Notes under the pieces: model-generated
Database searches by the model: none
What the model was told of the DNA's origin: nothing
The model's input: only the letters and a program-made list of their open reading frames with translations
Assembly (NCBI GenBank): GCA_035764935.1
Contig: DASTYK010000106.1
Location: 1-64,000 of the forward strand
Direction: 5' to 3'
Source of the DNA: Longimicrobiales bacterium
GTDB taxonomy: Bacteria > Gemmatimonadota > Gemmatimonadetes > Longimicrobiales > RSA9
DNA length: 64,000 nt
Part shown: piece by piece, positions 18,487 to 26,731 of the stretch
Layout: each line of letters starts with the position of its first letter
How positions within the stretch are numbered: position 1 is the stretch's first letter
Translations under genes and position numbers: made by a program

Positions 18487-19370
18487 TCGACGTTCTCGAC
18501 CTGCTCGCGCAGCCGCTCGATCTCGTCCTTGATGGCGATCACGCGGTGCTCGATCGCCGCGTCGTTCGCCTTGGCACCGATCGTGTTCGCCTCGCGGTGC
18601 ATCTCCTGGATCAGGAAGCTGAGGCGCTTGCCGACCGGTTCGGAGGCGTCTGCTGCGACGGTCTCGCGGAACAGCTCGATGTGCGAGCGCAGTCGGACCA
18701 GCTCCTCACTGATGTCCCACCGCTCGGCGATGAGGGCGATCTCGCGCGCGATCCGGTCCTCGTCGAGCTGCTGTCCGTCCAGCAGCTCCGCCACGACGCG
18801 GCGCATGCGATCCCGTTCGGCGAGGAGCCTGGCGGGCGCGGCCTCCTCGATGCCGCGCATGGCGGCCTCGACGCCGACGAGCCGTTCCTCGAGATCCGTG
18901 GCGAGACGGTAGCCCTCGTCCTCACGCATGCGGACCGTCGCATCGGCGGCCGCTTCCGTCACCTGCCGGATGTCATCCGGATCGAGCTCGACCTGCTCGC
19001 TATCGTCCTCGAGCACGACCAGGTCGCCGAAGCGGGAGAGCAGTCGTACGTCGATCTCGCCACTCAGGCCGAGCTCGGCCTGGAGCATCCGCAGCGCCTG
19101 GAGGTACTGGCGTGCGCGCTCCAGGTCGACCTGCACGGTCGTGCCGGCGGGCAGGCCGTTCTGCTCGATGCGCAGGGAGAAGTTGACGTGGCCGCGCGAC
19201 AGCCGGGAGCGCAGCCACTCCTTGACCTGCGCTTCGTAGCGTTCGATCGGCTTCGCCAGCCGCAGGTTGGCGCTGAAGAACCGATGATTGACGGTACGCA
19301 CCTCGGCCCGCAGCCGGCCGGCGGCAGTGTCGCGTTCGGCCTCACCGAACCCCGTCATGCTGCGGATCAT
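18483..19370 (-). CDS. YicC/YloC family endoribonuclease
   Basis: Family with endoribonuclease activity linked to RNA turnover. The N-terminal signature MIRSMTGFGEAER and TVNHRFF, and the C-terminal conserved EMHREANTIGAKAND...IKDEIERLREQVENVE, identify it. Length is 295 residues. A GGAGGGG ribosome site precedes the ATG. It is the promoter-proximal gene of the long housekeeping run. Confidence 0.93.
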   Translation of the reverse strand: MIRSMTGFGEAERDTAAGRLRAEVRTVNHRFFSANLRLAKPIERYEAQVKEWLRSRLSRGHVNFSLRIEQNGLPAGTTVQVDLERARQYLQALRMLQAELGLSGEIDVRLLSRFGDLVVLEDDSEQVELDPDDIRQVTEAAADATVRMREDEGYRLATDLEERLVGVEAAMRGIEEAAPARLLAERDRMRRVVAELLDGQQLDEDRIAREIALIAERWDISEELVRLRSHIELFRETVAADASEPVGKRLSFLIQEMHREANTIGAKANDAAIEHRVIAIKDEIERLREQVENVE

Positions 19371-19391
19371 CGCCCCTCCATCGAGCCCGCA

Positions 19392-19420
19392 AAGGTACGC
19401 GAAGGCGGGCCGAAGTTCAA
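19392..19420 (-). promoter_or_regulatory. Predicted promoter of the yicC-gmk-rpoZ-coaBC run
   Basis: Minus-strand -35 TTGAAC (19415-19420), 17-bp spacer, -10 TACCTT (19392-19397), about 22 bp before the yicC ATG. It is the only recognisable promoter before at least six tightly packed genes. Confidence 0.5.
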
Positions 19421-19437
19421 CGGAGCCCCTGCGGCGC

Positions 19438-21366
19438 TCAGTTCAGGAAGGACCATTTCACTCCGTAGACGATGCGGGGCCCGCTGACGACCCGCCCGGG
19501 GGCATCGGCAAACGCGTGACCGCTCATGTCCTCGTAGCGGAGGAAGGCCTGAACGGAGACGATGCGGATGACGAGCCAGCCGTCGAACAGGGTGCTGCCC
19601 GGTGCAACCGCGAGGTCGGGCAGGTCAGGGCTCGCGGTGATCGGCAAAAAGAACCCGTCCCGGTCGCGCGCCTGGACGCGGGCGAGGATCTCGAGGTTGC
19701 CGGACTCGAGGGGGACCCAGTGCGCCTGGAGCGCGGCGCGCCAGCTCTGTGACGGGGTGTAGATGCTCGTGTCCCAGTCGAACCAGCTGGTGAGGCCGCC
19801 GTCCACCGACACGATGTCGCGGAAGAGCGGCAGGCGCCCGTACAGCTCCCACCCCTTGAGGTGGCCGCCGGCCAGTGGAGTCGCGGCCGAATCGAACGGC
19901 AGCCCGAAGCCGAAGAGCGAATCGCGCTCGACGTCGAGGTACGCGGCGCCGACGTCGATGCCGCGCCAGCGAAGCGAGCCGCCGGCGCGCAGCTGCGTGT
20001 GCTCGCTCTGGAGGATGTAGCGGTCGAGGTCCTCCCATGCCGGCGCGCCGGTGGAGCCGCCGCTGTACTGAGCGAACAGCGAAAGCGGCCGGACAGGCGT
20101 CAGCACACCCTGGAGCTGATAGCTGGTTGCGACGTCGTCGTCGCGCCACCGGCTGTGCTGCACCTCGCCGCCGAAGCCGAGCACGGGGTGGAGCTGGAGC
20201 CAGGAGCGTGCATCGAGCTGAGCGACCGGCAGCCGTCGCTCGTTGTTGAAGCGGAAGCCGGCCTGCAGCCGCAGCGGTCCGCGCATGATCGAGCCGCGGG
20301 TGCCAGCCTGCACGACGTCGCGCTCGATGTCCGGGGCGTCGTCAACAGCGGCGGTGAAGCTGGCGCGCGAGTGCCCGCCATACGCTTCCAGAGCGATGCC
20401 GTCGGCAGGCGCCCAGCGGGTGCGCAGGATGAGATCGCGGCGATCCAGCTCCGTCGGCCACGGAGAGGAGCCGCCCCGCTCGAACGACTGCTGACGCACC
20501 TCGAGCTGGGCACCGGCGCGCTCGCCGGTAACGCCCCACTTCACCCAGCCGGTGAACAGGTCCCCCGGCTCCTGCGCATTGATGCCCTCCGTCTCGAAGC
20601 GCTCGACGCCGGCGCCGAAGGGGCCGAACATGAACTTCGGTGCGAGGAAGACGCCGCGGAACACATTCACGCCGATCGGCTCACCGATGCCGGCCTCGAT
20701 GCGGGTATACGCCTCGCCGCTGAATGGCTCGACGGTTCGCAGCACGATCCGCACACCCGCGCCACGCCGCTCGATGCGCACCGCCTCAAGTGTGCCCAGC
20801 TCGATGTGCGAGAGGTCGAACGTGGGGTCGTCGAGGGGCCAGAGCGTATAACCGTCCAGCTCGACCTCGAGGCCGCCTGCGGACGCGCCCCAGGCACTCG
20901 CGGCCTCCGGGTGCATGTACAGCCCCGTTCGCAGCGGCACGATGCCGGGAATGCGATCGAGCAGGTCGGTCACACTGAGAAAGGGCTCACGGATGAGCGC
21001 TTCCCGGTCCCATTCCCAGACGCCGGTCGCAAAGCCCGCGGGAATCACAGGCGGCATCACCGGCAGCGGAGGCGGCGGCTCCGGCGGCAGCGTGTCCTGT
21101 GCGGTCGTGTCCTGCTGCTGCCTTCCGGGCAGCGAGTCCGGCGCCTGCCGCAGCGTGTCGGCCGGGGCGCGCAGCGTATCGGCAGGAGTGCGGGCCGTGT
21201 CCGGCACCTGCGCCGCGACGCTTGCGGGAACCAGTGCACAGAGTGCAAACAGCAACGGCGCAAGAGAACGTCCCGGCGAGCGCCGGGACGTAAGAGCTGC
21301 GCGGCCCGCCGCTGACGCTGGCGAGGGAGACGCGTCGTCTGTGGCGCCTCCGGGCAGTTGCTGCAT
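19438..21366 (-). CDS. TonB-plug-like outer-membrane beta-barrel protein
   Basis: A 642-residue exported protein. From the ATG at 21366 there is a long polar N-region, then a signal core (RSLAPLLFALCALVPASVAAQ), a Thr/Pro/Asp-rich linker with repeated ADTLR units, and a plug-like segment (LSVTDLLDRIPGIVPLR...VELDGYTLWPLD...LEAVRIERRGAGVRI). The rest is alternating beta-strand sequence ending WSFLN, typical of a barrel. It is shorter than most TonB receptors, so it may be a reduced receptor or porin; the ligand is unknown. It lies 20 bp after pepA. Confidence 0.75.
   Translation of the reverse strand: MQQLPGGATDDASPSPASAAGRAALTSRRSPGRSLAPLLFALCALVPASVAAQVPDTARTPADTLRAPADTLRQAPDSLPGRQQQDTTAQDTLPPEPPPPLPVMPPVIPAGFATGVWEWDREALIREPFLSVTDLLDRIPGIVPLRTGLYMHPEAASAWGASAGGLEVELDGYTLWPLDDPTFDLSHIELGTLEAVRIERRGAGVRIVLRTVEPFSGEAYTRIEAGIGEPIGVNVFRGVFLAPKFMFGPFGAGVERFETEGINAQEPGDLFTGWVKWGVTGERAGAQLEVRQQSFERGGSSPWPTELDRRDLILRTRWAPADGIALEAYGGHSRASFTAAVDDAPDIERDVVQAGTRGSIMRGPLRLQAGFRFNNERRLPVAQLDARSWLQLHPVLGFGGEVQHSRWRDDDVATSYQLQGVLTPVRPLSLFAQYSGGSTGAPAWEDLDRYILQSEHTQLRAGGSLRWRGIDVGAAYLDVERDSLFGFGLPFDSAATPLAGGHLKGWELYGRLPLFRDIVSVDGGLTSWFDWDTSIYTPSQSWRAALQAHWVPLESGNLEILARVQARDRDGFFLPITASPDLPDLAVAPGSTLFDGWLVIRIVSVQAFLRYEDMSGHAFADAPGRVVSGPRIVYGVKWSFLN
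21268..21291 (-). terminator. 11-bp hairpin in the 5' part of the outer-membrane gene
   Basis: Arms 21268-21278 and 21281-21291 are perfectly complementary around a 2-nt loop (in practice a 10-bp stem with a tetraloop). On the minus strand TTCTCTTG follows. It is about 96 bp after the pepA stop and just before the signal-peptide core, so it may attenuate read-through from pepA or simply be coding. Confidence 0.3.
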
Positions 21367-21386
21367 CAAGTCGCCGGCTGCGCGCG

Positions 21387-22919
21387 TCACGCTTCGGCGC
21401 GTGCGCGCACCCACTCGATGAACAGGCGTGTCGGCCAGCCTGTGGCGCCCTTGCGCAGGTACGGCACGGGCTCGTCGCGGTAGGCGGTGCCGGCGATGTC
21501 CATGTGTGCCCACGGCACGTGGTCCTCGACGAACTCCTTCAGGAACCAGCCCGCGGTGATGCTGCCCGCCGGGCGTCCGCCGGTGTTCTTGATGTCCGCG
21601 ATCTGGCTGTCGATCTGCTCACGGTAGACGTCCCAGAGCGGGAGCTTCCAGCAGCGTTCCCCGACGCGCAGACCGACGGCGGTCAGCTCGTTGAGCAGGT
21701 GACCGTCGTTTCCCATCAACCCGATGCCGTGATGGCCGAGCGCGATCACGATCGCGCCGGTGAGTGTGGCAGCATCGACGATTGCGGCGGGCTCATAGCG
21801 GCGCGCCCAGGACAGCGCATCGGCGAGCACGAGCCGTCCTTCCGCATCCGTGTTGATCACCTCGATCGTCTTGCCGAGGTGACTGCCGATCACGTCGCCC
21901 GGCTTGACGGCAGTACCGGACGGCATGTTCTCGGCGGAGGCGACGATGCCGACGACGTCGATCTCGAGCTCCAGCTCCGCAATCCCCCGCATGGCGGCGA
22001 TCACGGCAGCAGCGCCGGACATGTCGTACTTCATGTCCTCCATGCTCTGCGGCGGCTTGAGCGAGATGCCACCCGTGTCGAAGCTGATCCCCTTGCCAAC
22101 GAGGACGAGCGGGCGCGCCCCCTTCGGCCCCTTGCGGTGCTCCATGACGATGAGGCGCGGCTCCTGCGCACTGCCCTGCCCGACGGCGAGGAGCGCGTGC
22201 ATGCCCTCCTTCTCGAGGGCCTTCCTGTCGAGCACGGTGACCTGCAGCCCCACGTCGCGGCCGATCTGCTGCGCGCGCTCCCCGAGGTAGGTCGGCGTGA
22301 CGACATTGCCGGGCCGCGTCTGCAGCTCGCGGGCGAGGTTCTCGGCGCGAGCGGTGATCCCGCCGTCACGGCAGGCACGCTCGAAGTCGCGCGCCTCGCG
22401 CTCCTCGTGTGCGAGCAGGGTGATCGATGACAGTTCGCCGCGGGGCTCGTCCTCGGCCGGCTGCGACTTCATCTCGCGGAAGTTCCAGCTCGCGAGCACG
22501 GCGGCCTGCACGGCTGCGAGGCCGGCGAAATAATCGCCCATCCCTTCGGACAGGTGGTGCACGTGGCCGACGGACAGCGCGATGTCCGTGATGTTCAGCT
22601 TTTCCGCCTGGCGCACCGCCACGCCGACGGCGCGTCGCAGCCGTTCGGCGGTATGCTCCTCCCGCTTGCCCACTCCAACCAGCAGCACGCGCTCGACACC
22701 GGGCGTACCCGACGGCGGATAGAGCAGCAGCGTGTCCTCCTTGCGGCCCGTGAAGTCGCCGCTCTGCAGGACACGCGAGATCGCCCCGTCGTACAGCTGG
22801 TCGACCTTGGCAACAAAGCCGACGGGCGACCTGTCACGCTCGAAGATGTGCAGCACGAGCAGCGGCGTGCGGATCTCTTCGATCGGTGCGTGCACGGTGC
22901 GGATCTGGAGCTCGGCCAT
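21387..22919 (-). CDS. pepA: Leucyl aminopeptidase (M17)
   Basis: Cytosolic dinuclear-metal aminopeptidase releasing N-terminal residues from peptides. The catalytic half has the metal Lys/Asp in GKGISFDTGGISLKP, the second Lys/Asp region MKYDMSGAA and the M17 signature NTDAEGRL. Length is 510 residues with the usual N-terminal macro-like domain. It follows the citrate synthase gene by 15 bp. Confidence 0.95.
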   Translation of the reverse strand: MAELQIRTVHAPIEEIRTPLLVLHIFERDRSPVGFVAKVDQLYDGAISRVLQSGDFTGRKEDTLLLYPPSGTPGVERVLLVGVGKREEHTAERLRRAVGVAVRQAEKLNITDIALSVGHVHHLSEGMGDYFAGLAAVQAAVLASWNFREMKSQPAEDEPRGELSSITLLAHEEREARDFERACRDGGITARAENLARELQTRPGNVVTPTYLGERAQQIGRDVGLQVTVLDRKALEKEGMHALLAVGQGSAQEPRLIVMEHRKGPKGARPLVLVGKGISFDTGGISLKPPQSMEDMKYDMSGAAAVIAAMRGIAELELEIDVVGIVASAENMPSGTAVKPGDVIGSHLGKTIEVINTDAEGRLVLADALSWARRYEPAAIVDAATLTGAIVIALGHHGIGLMGNDGHLLNELTAVGLRVGERCWKLPLWDVYREQIDSQIADIKNTGGRPAGSITAGWFLKEFVEDHVPWAHMDIAGTAYRDEPVPYLRKGATGWPTRLFIEWVRARAEA

Positions 22920-22934
22920 GTCGGTCCTCCGGCG

Positions 22935-24065
22935 TCAGCGCTGCTCGATCGGCACGACCTCGCGCCGCTCGGGTCCGATGTACTCCGCACGCGGCCGGAT
23001 CAGCCGGTTGTCCTGCCACTGCTCCATGATGTGCGCGGTCCAGCCGGCCATGCGTGCACTTGCGAAGATGTTGGTGAAGAGGTCCATCTCGATGCCGAGC
23101 GTGTAGTAGACCGACGCGCTGAAAAAGTCCACGTTCGGGTAGATCTTCTTGCCGCGCGCCTGCATCTCGCGCGCCATCACCTGCTGCACCTGCTCGGAGA
23201 TGTCCAGCCAGCGCGTCTCGCCGCCGCGGGCATTCAGCCGGCCCGCGAGCTCCTTGAGGATCGGTGCACGCGGGTCGAGCGCGCGGTACACGCGATGGCC
23301 GAAGCCCATGATCTTCTCGCCACGGGCCAGTGCGTCGGTGACCCACCGGTCGGCATTCTCCGGCCGGTCGATCTCGAACAGCATGCGCATCACGCGTTCG
23401 TTGGCGCCGCCGTGCAGCGGGCCCTTGAGCGTGCCGATCGCGGACGTCACCGCCGAGTGCATGTCGGCCAGGGTGGCCGCAGTCACGCGTGCCGCAAACG
23501 TCGATGCGTTCAGCCCGTGTTCGGCATGCAGCGTGAGCGCAGCGTCGATGATGCGCTCTGCGTCGCTGTCCGGGTCCTCGCCCGTGAGCATGTACAGCAG
23601 GTTCGCGGCAAGCCCGAGATCCGCGCGTGGCGCGATCGGGTCGCGGCCCTTGCGCAGGCGATCGATCGCCGCAGTGAGCGTGACGACCTGGCCGGTCAGC
23701 CGGATCGCCTTGCGCTGGCTCGCCTCCGGCGACATGTCCTCCGCGTCCGCATCGCTGAAGGCGAGAGCGGACACCGCGGTGCGCAGCGTCGCCATGGGGT
23801 GCGTGTTCTGCGGCGCCGCGCGCACGACGCCAAGCACGCGCTCGTCGACGCCGGCGCCCTGCACCAGCTCCGAGCGGAGCCGGTCGAGGTCGGCGCGACC
23901 GGGCAGCTCACCGTACCAGAGGAGATGACAGACTTCTTCGAACGTGGTGTTGCGGGCCAGGTCGTCGATCTCGAAGCCGCTATAGATCAGGCGGCCTTCC
24001 TCCCCCATCACCTTGCTGATGCGCGTCTGCGCAGCGACGACCCCTTCCAAGCCCTTGGCGGACAT
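22935..24065 (-). CDS. gltA: Citrate synthase
   Basis: Condenses oxaloacetate and acetyl-CoA at the entry of the TCA cycle. The catalytic residues are all present: His in LHAEHGLNAST, His in MGFGHRVYR and Asp in NVDFFSASVY. The 376-residue size matches the short, NADH-insensitive dimeric type. 2-methylcitrate synthase is a possible alternative, but no prp genes are nearby. Monomeric isocitrate dehydrogenase is encoded 19 kb away. Confidence 0.93.
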   Translation of the reverse strand: MSAKGLEGVVAAQTRISKVMGEEGRLIYSGFEIDDLARNTTFEEVCHLLWYGELPGRADLDRLRSELVQGAGVDERVLGVVRAAPQNTHPMATLRTAVSALAFSDADAEDMSPEASQRKAIRLTGQVVTLTAAIDRLRKGRDPIAPRADLGLAANLLYMLTGEDPDSDAERIIDAALTLHAEHGLNASTFAARVTAATLADMHSAVTSAIGTLKGPLHGGANERVMRMLFEIDRPENADRWVTDALARGEKIMGFGHRVYRALDPRAPILKELAGRLNARGGETRWLDISEQVQQVMAREMQARGKKIYPNVDFFSASVYYTLGIEMDLFTNIFASARMAGWTAHIMEQWQDNRLIRPRAEYIGPERREVVPIEQR

Positions 24066-24274
24066 CGAGACTCAACCTTCCGGCGCGGCCGGACTATGTT
24101 TCACGAATGTGCCGGGCCGCGCGGCGGCGGGATCCTCGGCCGTCAGGGCGGGCGCGTTCCGACGCGGCTGCGCGGGGACCGGCTGGCGCGGCCGAACATA
24201 GAGACCGGCCCCGTTTACGGGCAAGCCCGCGCGCGTGCGTGTATGATGTGACGCATGAGGAGGTTGAGTCGTCA

Positions 24275-24844
24275 ATGAAGGGCATGACGGGACGCGCGGA
24301 CGAAGCGCAGGAGGGCGACGACGCCATCGTGGCGCGCGTGCTGGCGGGCGACCGCAACGCGTACGCACGGCTCGTCGTGCGCCATCAGGACCTGCTGTAC
24401 CGTCACGCGCTGCGCATGACCCGCGAGTCGGATGCTGCCGCCGACCTCGTGCAGGCAGCGTTCGTGAAGGCGTACGCGCAGCTGGGTCGCTGCCGGGAGC
24501 CGCAGCGGTTCGGCGCGTGGGCGTTCCGGATCCTCGCGAATCAGGCCAAGGACTGGCTGAAGAGCCGCCGGCGGCAGGATGTGTCGCTGGACGCGAACCC
24601 GCTTCCGGCGACGTCGGACGACGATCCGACGCTGGATCTCGAGCGGAGCGAGCTGAGAGCGCTGCTGGATGCCGCCCTGGCGGAACTGCAGCCGGGGTTG
24701 CGCGAGGCCTTCGTCCTGAAGCACGTCGAAGGACTGGCGTACGAGGAAATGGCCGCGCTCATGAATGTGTCGGTGCCCGCCCTCAAGATGCGGGTGCACC
24801 GTGCCCGACAGATGTTGCAGGACGCACTCCAGGAGGTGCGCTGA
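24275..24844 (+). CDS. ECF-type RNA polymerase sigma factor
   Basis: Alternative sigma factor of 189 residues with only regions 2 and 4. Region 2 spans about 15-90 (YARLVVRHQDLLYRHALRMT...DLVQAAFVKAYAQL) and region 4 about 128-185 with the helix-turn-helix YEEMAALMNVSVPALKMRVHRAR. The ATG at 24275 is 12 nt after an AGGAGG, a long spacing; the frame upstream has no better start. The stop overlaps the ATG of the next gene (TGATG), so sigma and its partner are co-translated. The cognate anti-sigma is expected to be that partner. Confidence 0.92.
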   Translation: MKGMTGRADEAQEGDDAIVARVLAGDRNAYARLVVRHQDLLYRHALRMTRESDAAADLVQAAFVKAYAQLGRCREPQRFGAWAFRILANQAKDWLKSRRRQDVSLDANPLPATSDDDPTLDLERSELRALLDAALAELQPGLREAFVLKHVEGLAYEEMAALMNVSVPALKMRVHRARQMLQDALQEVR

Positions 24845-25530
24845 TGCATCCGGATCTGCAGAAGTACATGGATGGTGAGCTGCCGCGAGAGGCGCTGTCG
24901 CCCGACCTGCAGGTCGAGGCCGACGCGTGGGACCGGCTCACGGACGCCGCGCTGGACCTCCGCAGCGAAGCCGCGCCGGCCGACCTGGTCGGGCGGGTGC
25001 TGGCCGCCCTGCCGGCGGAGCCGGAGCGCGCCCGCTGGCGGAGCGCGCTGGACTCGGGCGTGGAGTGGATGCTCCGGCCCCGCGAGGTGCGCCTGCGGCC
25101 CGTGTACGGGCTGCTCGCAGCGGCGGCGCTCGCGGGAATCCTCTTCCTGCGCGGCGCCACCGTGATCGAAGACGCGACCGTGCCGGCCGACCGCGGGGTC
25201 GGGCCGAGCACCGTCGTCGCGCCCGATGCCGCACCGCAGGACCCCATCGTGTATGTGCGGTTCGCATTCCGGGCGCCCAGCGCGCGGTCGGTCTCGCTGG
25301 CCGGTGACTTCAACGACTGGGAAGCGGACGCGCTGGCGCTGCTGGACGCGGACGGCGATGGAGTCTGGACCGGCACCTTCGCGTTGCAGCCGGGCGTGCA
25401 CAAGTACATGTTCGTCGTCGATGGCGAGCGCTGGGAAACGGATCCCGGCGCGGAACGGCACATGGACGACGGCTTCGGCATGCGTAACGCACTGATCGCA
25501 ATCGCGCCGCCGGTACGGAGGGCGATCTGA
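24844..25530 (+). CDS. Anti-sigma-like membrane protein with C-terminal CBM48-like domain
   Basis: A 228-residue predicted single-pass protein. Residues 1-60 resemble the N-terminal helices of zf-HC2-type anti-sigma factors (MHPDLQKYMDGELP) but without zinc Cys/His. A membrane helix follows at 87-104 (VYGLLAAAALAGILFL), then a linker and an isoamylase-early-set/AMPK glycogen-binding-like domain (about 137-222) with SLAGDFNDW, GVHKYMFVVDGERW and the end motif DDGFGMRNA. Topology would place the sigma-binding part inside and the CBM48-like domain in the periplasm. Anti-sigma function is inferred from position and architecture. Confidence 0.75.
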   Translation: MHPDLQKYMDGELPREALSPDLQVEADAWDRLTDAALDLRSEAAPADLVGRVLAALPAEPERARWRSALDSGVEWMLRPREVRLRPVYGLLAAAALAGILFLRGATVIEDATVPADRGVGPSTVVAPDAAPQDPIVYVRFAFRAPSARSVSLAGDFNDWEADALALLDADGDGVWTGTFALQPGVHKYMFVVDGERWETDPGAERHMDDGFGMRNALIAIAPPVRRAI

Positions 25531-26684
25531 TTCGAAGCGCCGCGAGCGGCGCTTCGCTGATCCTCCTGCTTGCGACAACCTTTCCCGTGCATGGCCAGCG
25601 CGCTCGCGCCTGGATCGACGCCAGCGCGAGCACGACACAGCCACCGGCAGGCGTGGTTGCCGATGCCGCAGCCTACGGGTTGCTCGGCGTGCGTGCAGAG
25701 CTGGATGCGTCGCCCGCGCTCACGCTCGGGGCGCGCGGCCAGGCCGGCGCGGGCGCTCGCAGGACCGATGGCCGCTGGGTGTACGGCGAAGCAACCGCCG
25801 CGTGGGTGCAACGCGTCGGTCCGATCACGCTGCCAGTGGACGCGAGCGGCCTGCTGCTTCGATACACGGATCCCTACGAGTACGATGCGCGCGTGCTGCG
25901 CCTCCAGCCCGGCCTGCGGGCGAGCCTCCGCCGGGTGCAGCTCACGCTGCAGGCCGATTTCGCGCGCGGCGACTGGTCCAGCCGCTACCCCGACACGACG
26001 CAGACAGACGGTTTCCTGGAGAACGACGGCGTGATGCGCATCGACGGCGCGGAGCTGTCGGCCGCGTCGTGGATCGGAGCCGTGGACGTCGAGCTCGGCG
26101 TCGGTGTGCGCAACGCGACGAACGGCACGCGCGATGGTCGCTACACGACGCTGCACACGACCGCGTCCATGCCGGTCGGTCCGGCCACTGCGTTCGGTAC
26201 GGTGCGGCTGCAGGAAGCGGGGAGCGGAACCGAGACCGGCGGTGAGCTCGGCGCGATGCTGGAGCTGGGATCGCGCACCACGCTGATTGCGCTGCTCAGC
26301 GAGCCCGTGACCGATCCCCTGTACGGAACACGCTCCGGCTTCGGCGCGAGTATCGGCGCGAGCATGCGGCTGCATGCGACGCCGGGGCGGGCCGGCATTG
26401 CGGTGATCGGCCCGCCCGCGGCCGGTCGGCGGTCCGTGACGCTGCGGGTGCGGGCTCCCGCCACGCCGGTCGTGTCGGCGGCCGGCAGCTTCAACGGCTG
26501 GACGCCCGTCGCGATGCGCCGTGACGGTGAGGAATGGACCCTGACGCTGCACCTGGAGCCAGGGTCGTACACGTTCGCCTTCCACAGGGCCGACGGAAGC
26601 TGGTTCGTGCCCGATGACGCGCCGGGCATCGTCGACGACGGGTTCGGTCAGAGGAACGCAACGCTGGTCGTGCCGCCCCTGTGA
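25530..26684 (+). CDS. Putative outer-membrane protein with C-terminal CBM48-like domain (non-standard start)
   Basis: Beta-rich protein of about 384 residues. Amphipathic barrel-like strands fill about 30-290, and a CBM48-like domain closes it (VVSAAGSFNGWTPVAM...PGSYTFAFHRADG...VDDGFGQRNATLVV), matching the end of the previous protein. The first standard start is a GTG at 25587, which removes the hydrophobic core LILLLATTFPVHG of an obvious signal peptide. In-frame codons that would keep it are ATT 25530 (overlapping the upstream TGA) or CTG 25527; no ATG, GTG or TTG exists back to the stop at 25485. The start is therefore provisional. Confidence 0.7.
   Translation: MRSAASGASLILLLATTFPVHGQRARAWIDASASTTQPPAGVVADAAAYGLLGVRAELDASPALTLGARGQAGAGARRTDGRWVYGEATAAWVQRVGPITLPVDASGLLLRYTDPYEYDARVLRLQPGLRASLRRVQLTLQADFARGDWSSRYPDTTQTDGFLENDGVMRIDGAELSAASWIGAVDVELGVGVRNATNGTRDGRYTTLHTTASMPVGPATAFGTVRLQEAGSGTETGGELGAMLELGSRTTLIALLSEPVTDPLYGTRSGFGASIGASMRLHATPGRAGIAVIGPPAAGRRSVTLRVRAPATPVVSAAGSFNGWTPVAMRRDGEEWTLTLHLEPGSYTFAFHRADGSWFVPDDAPGIVDDGFGQRNATLVVPPL
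25533..25556 (+). promoter_or_regulatory. 10-bp hairpin straddling the start of the CBM48 barrel gene
   Basis: Arms 25533-25542 and 25547-25556 are perfectly complementary with a CGAG tetraloop, beginning 3 nt after the stop of the anti-sigma-like gene. There is no T-tract, so it is more likely a translation-control or mRNA-processing structure than a terminator. Confidence 0.45.
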
Positions 26685-26706
26685 CGCCTGGGGGGTATCA
26701 GGCGTC
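26683..26706 (+). terminator. Weak hairpin after the CBM48 barrel gene
   Basis: Seven-bp arms (26683-26689 and 26700-26706) around a 10-nt loop, directly after the stop codon and followed by TATAGAGG. Too short to be a confident terminator; it may reduce transcription into the next gene. Confidence 0.3.
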
Positions 26707-26731
26707 TATAGAGGCGGAGAGGAGACCACCC

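Noticed and set aside
24066-24274. Shared promoter between citrate synthase and the ECF sigma gene
   Set aside because: A -10-like TATGAT (24242-24247) has no acceptable -35 at 16-19 bp, and nothing convincing was seen toward citrate synthase, so no promoter was called although one must exist.
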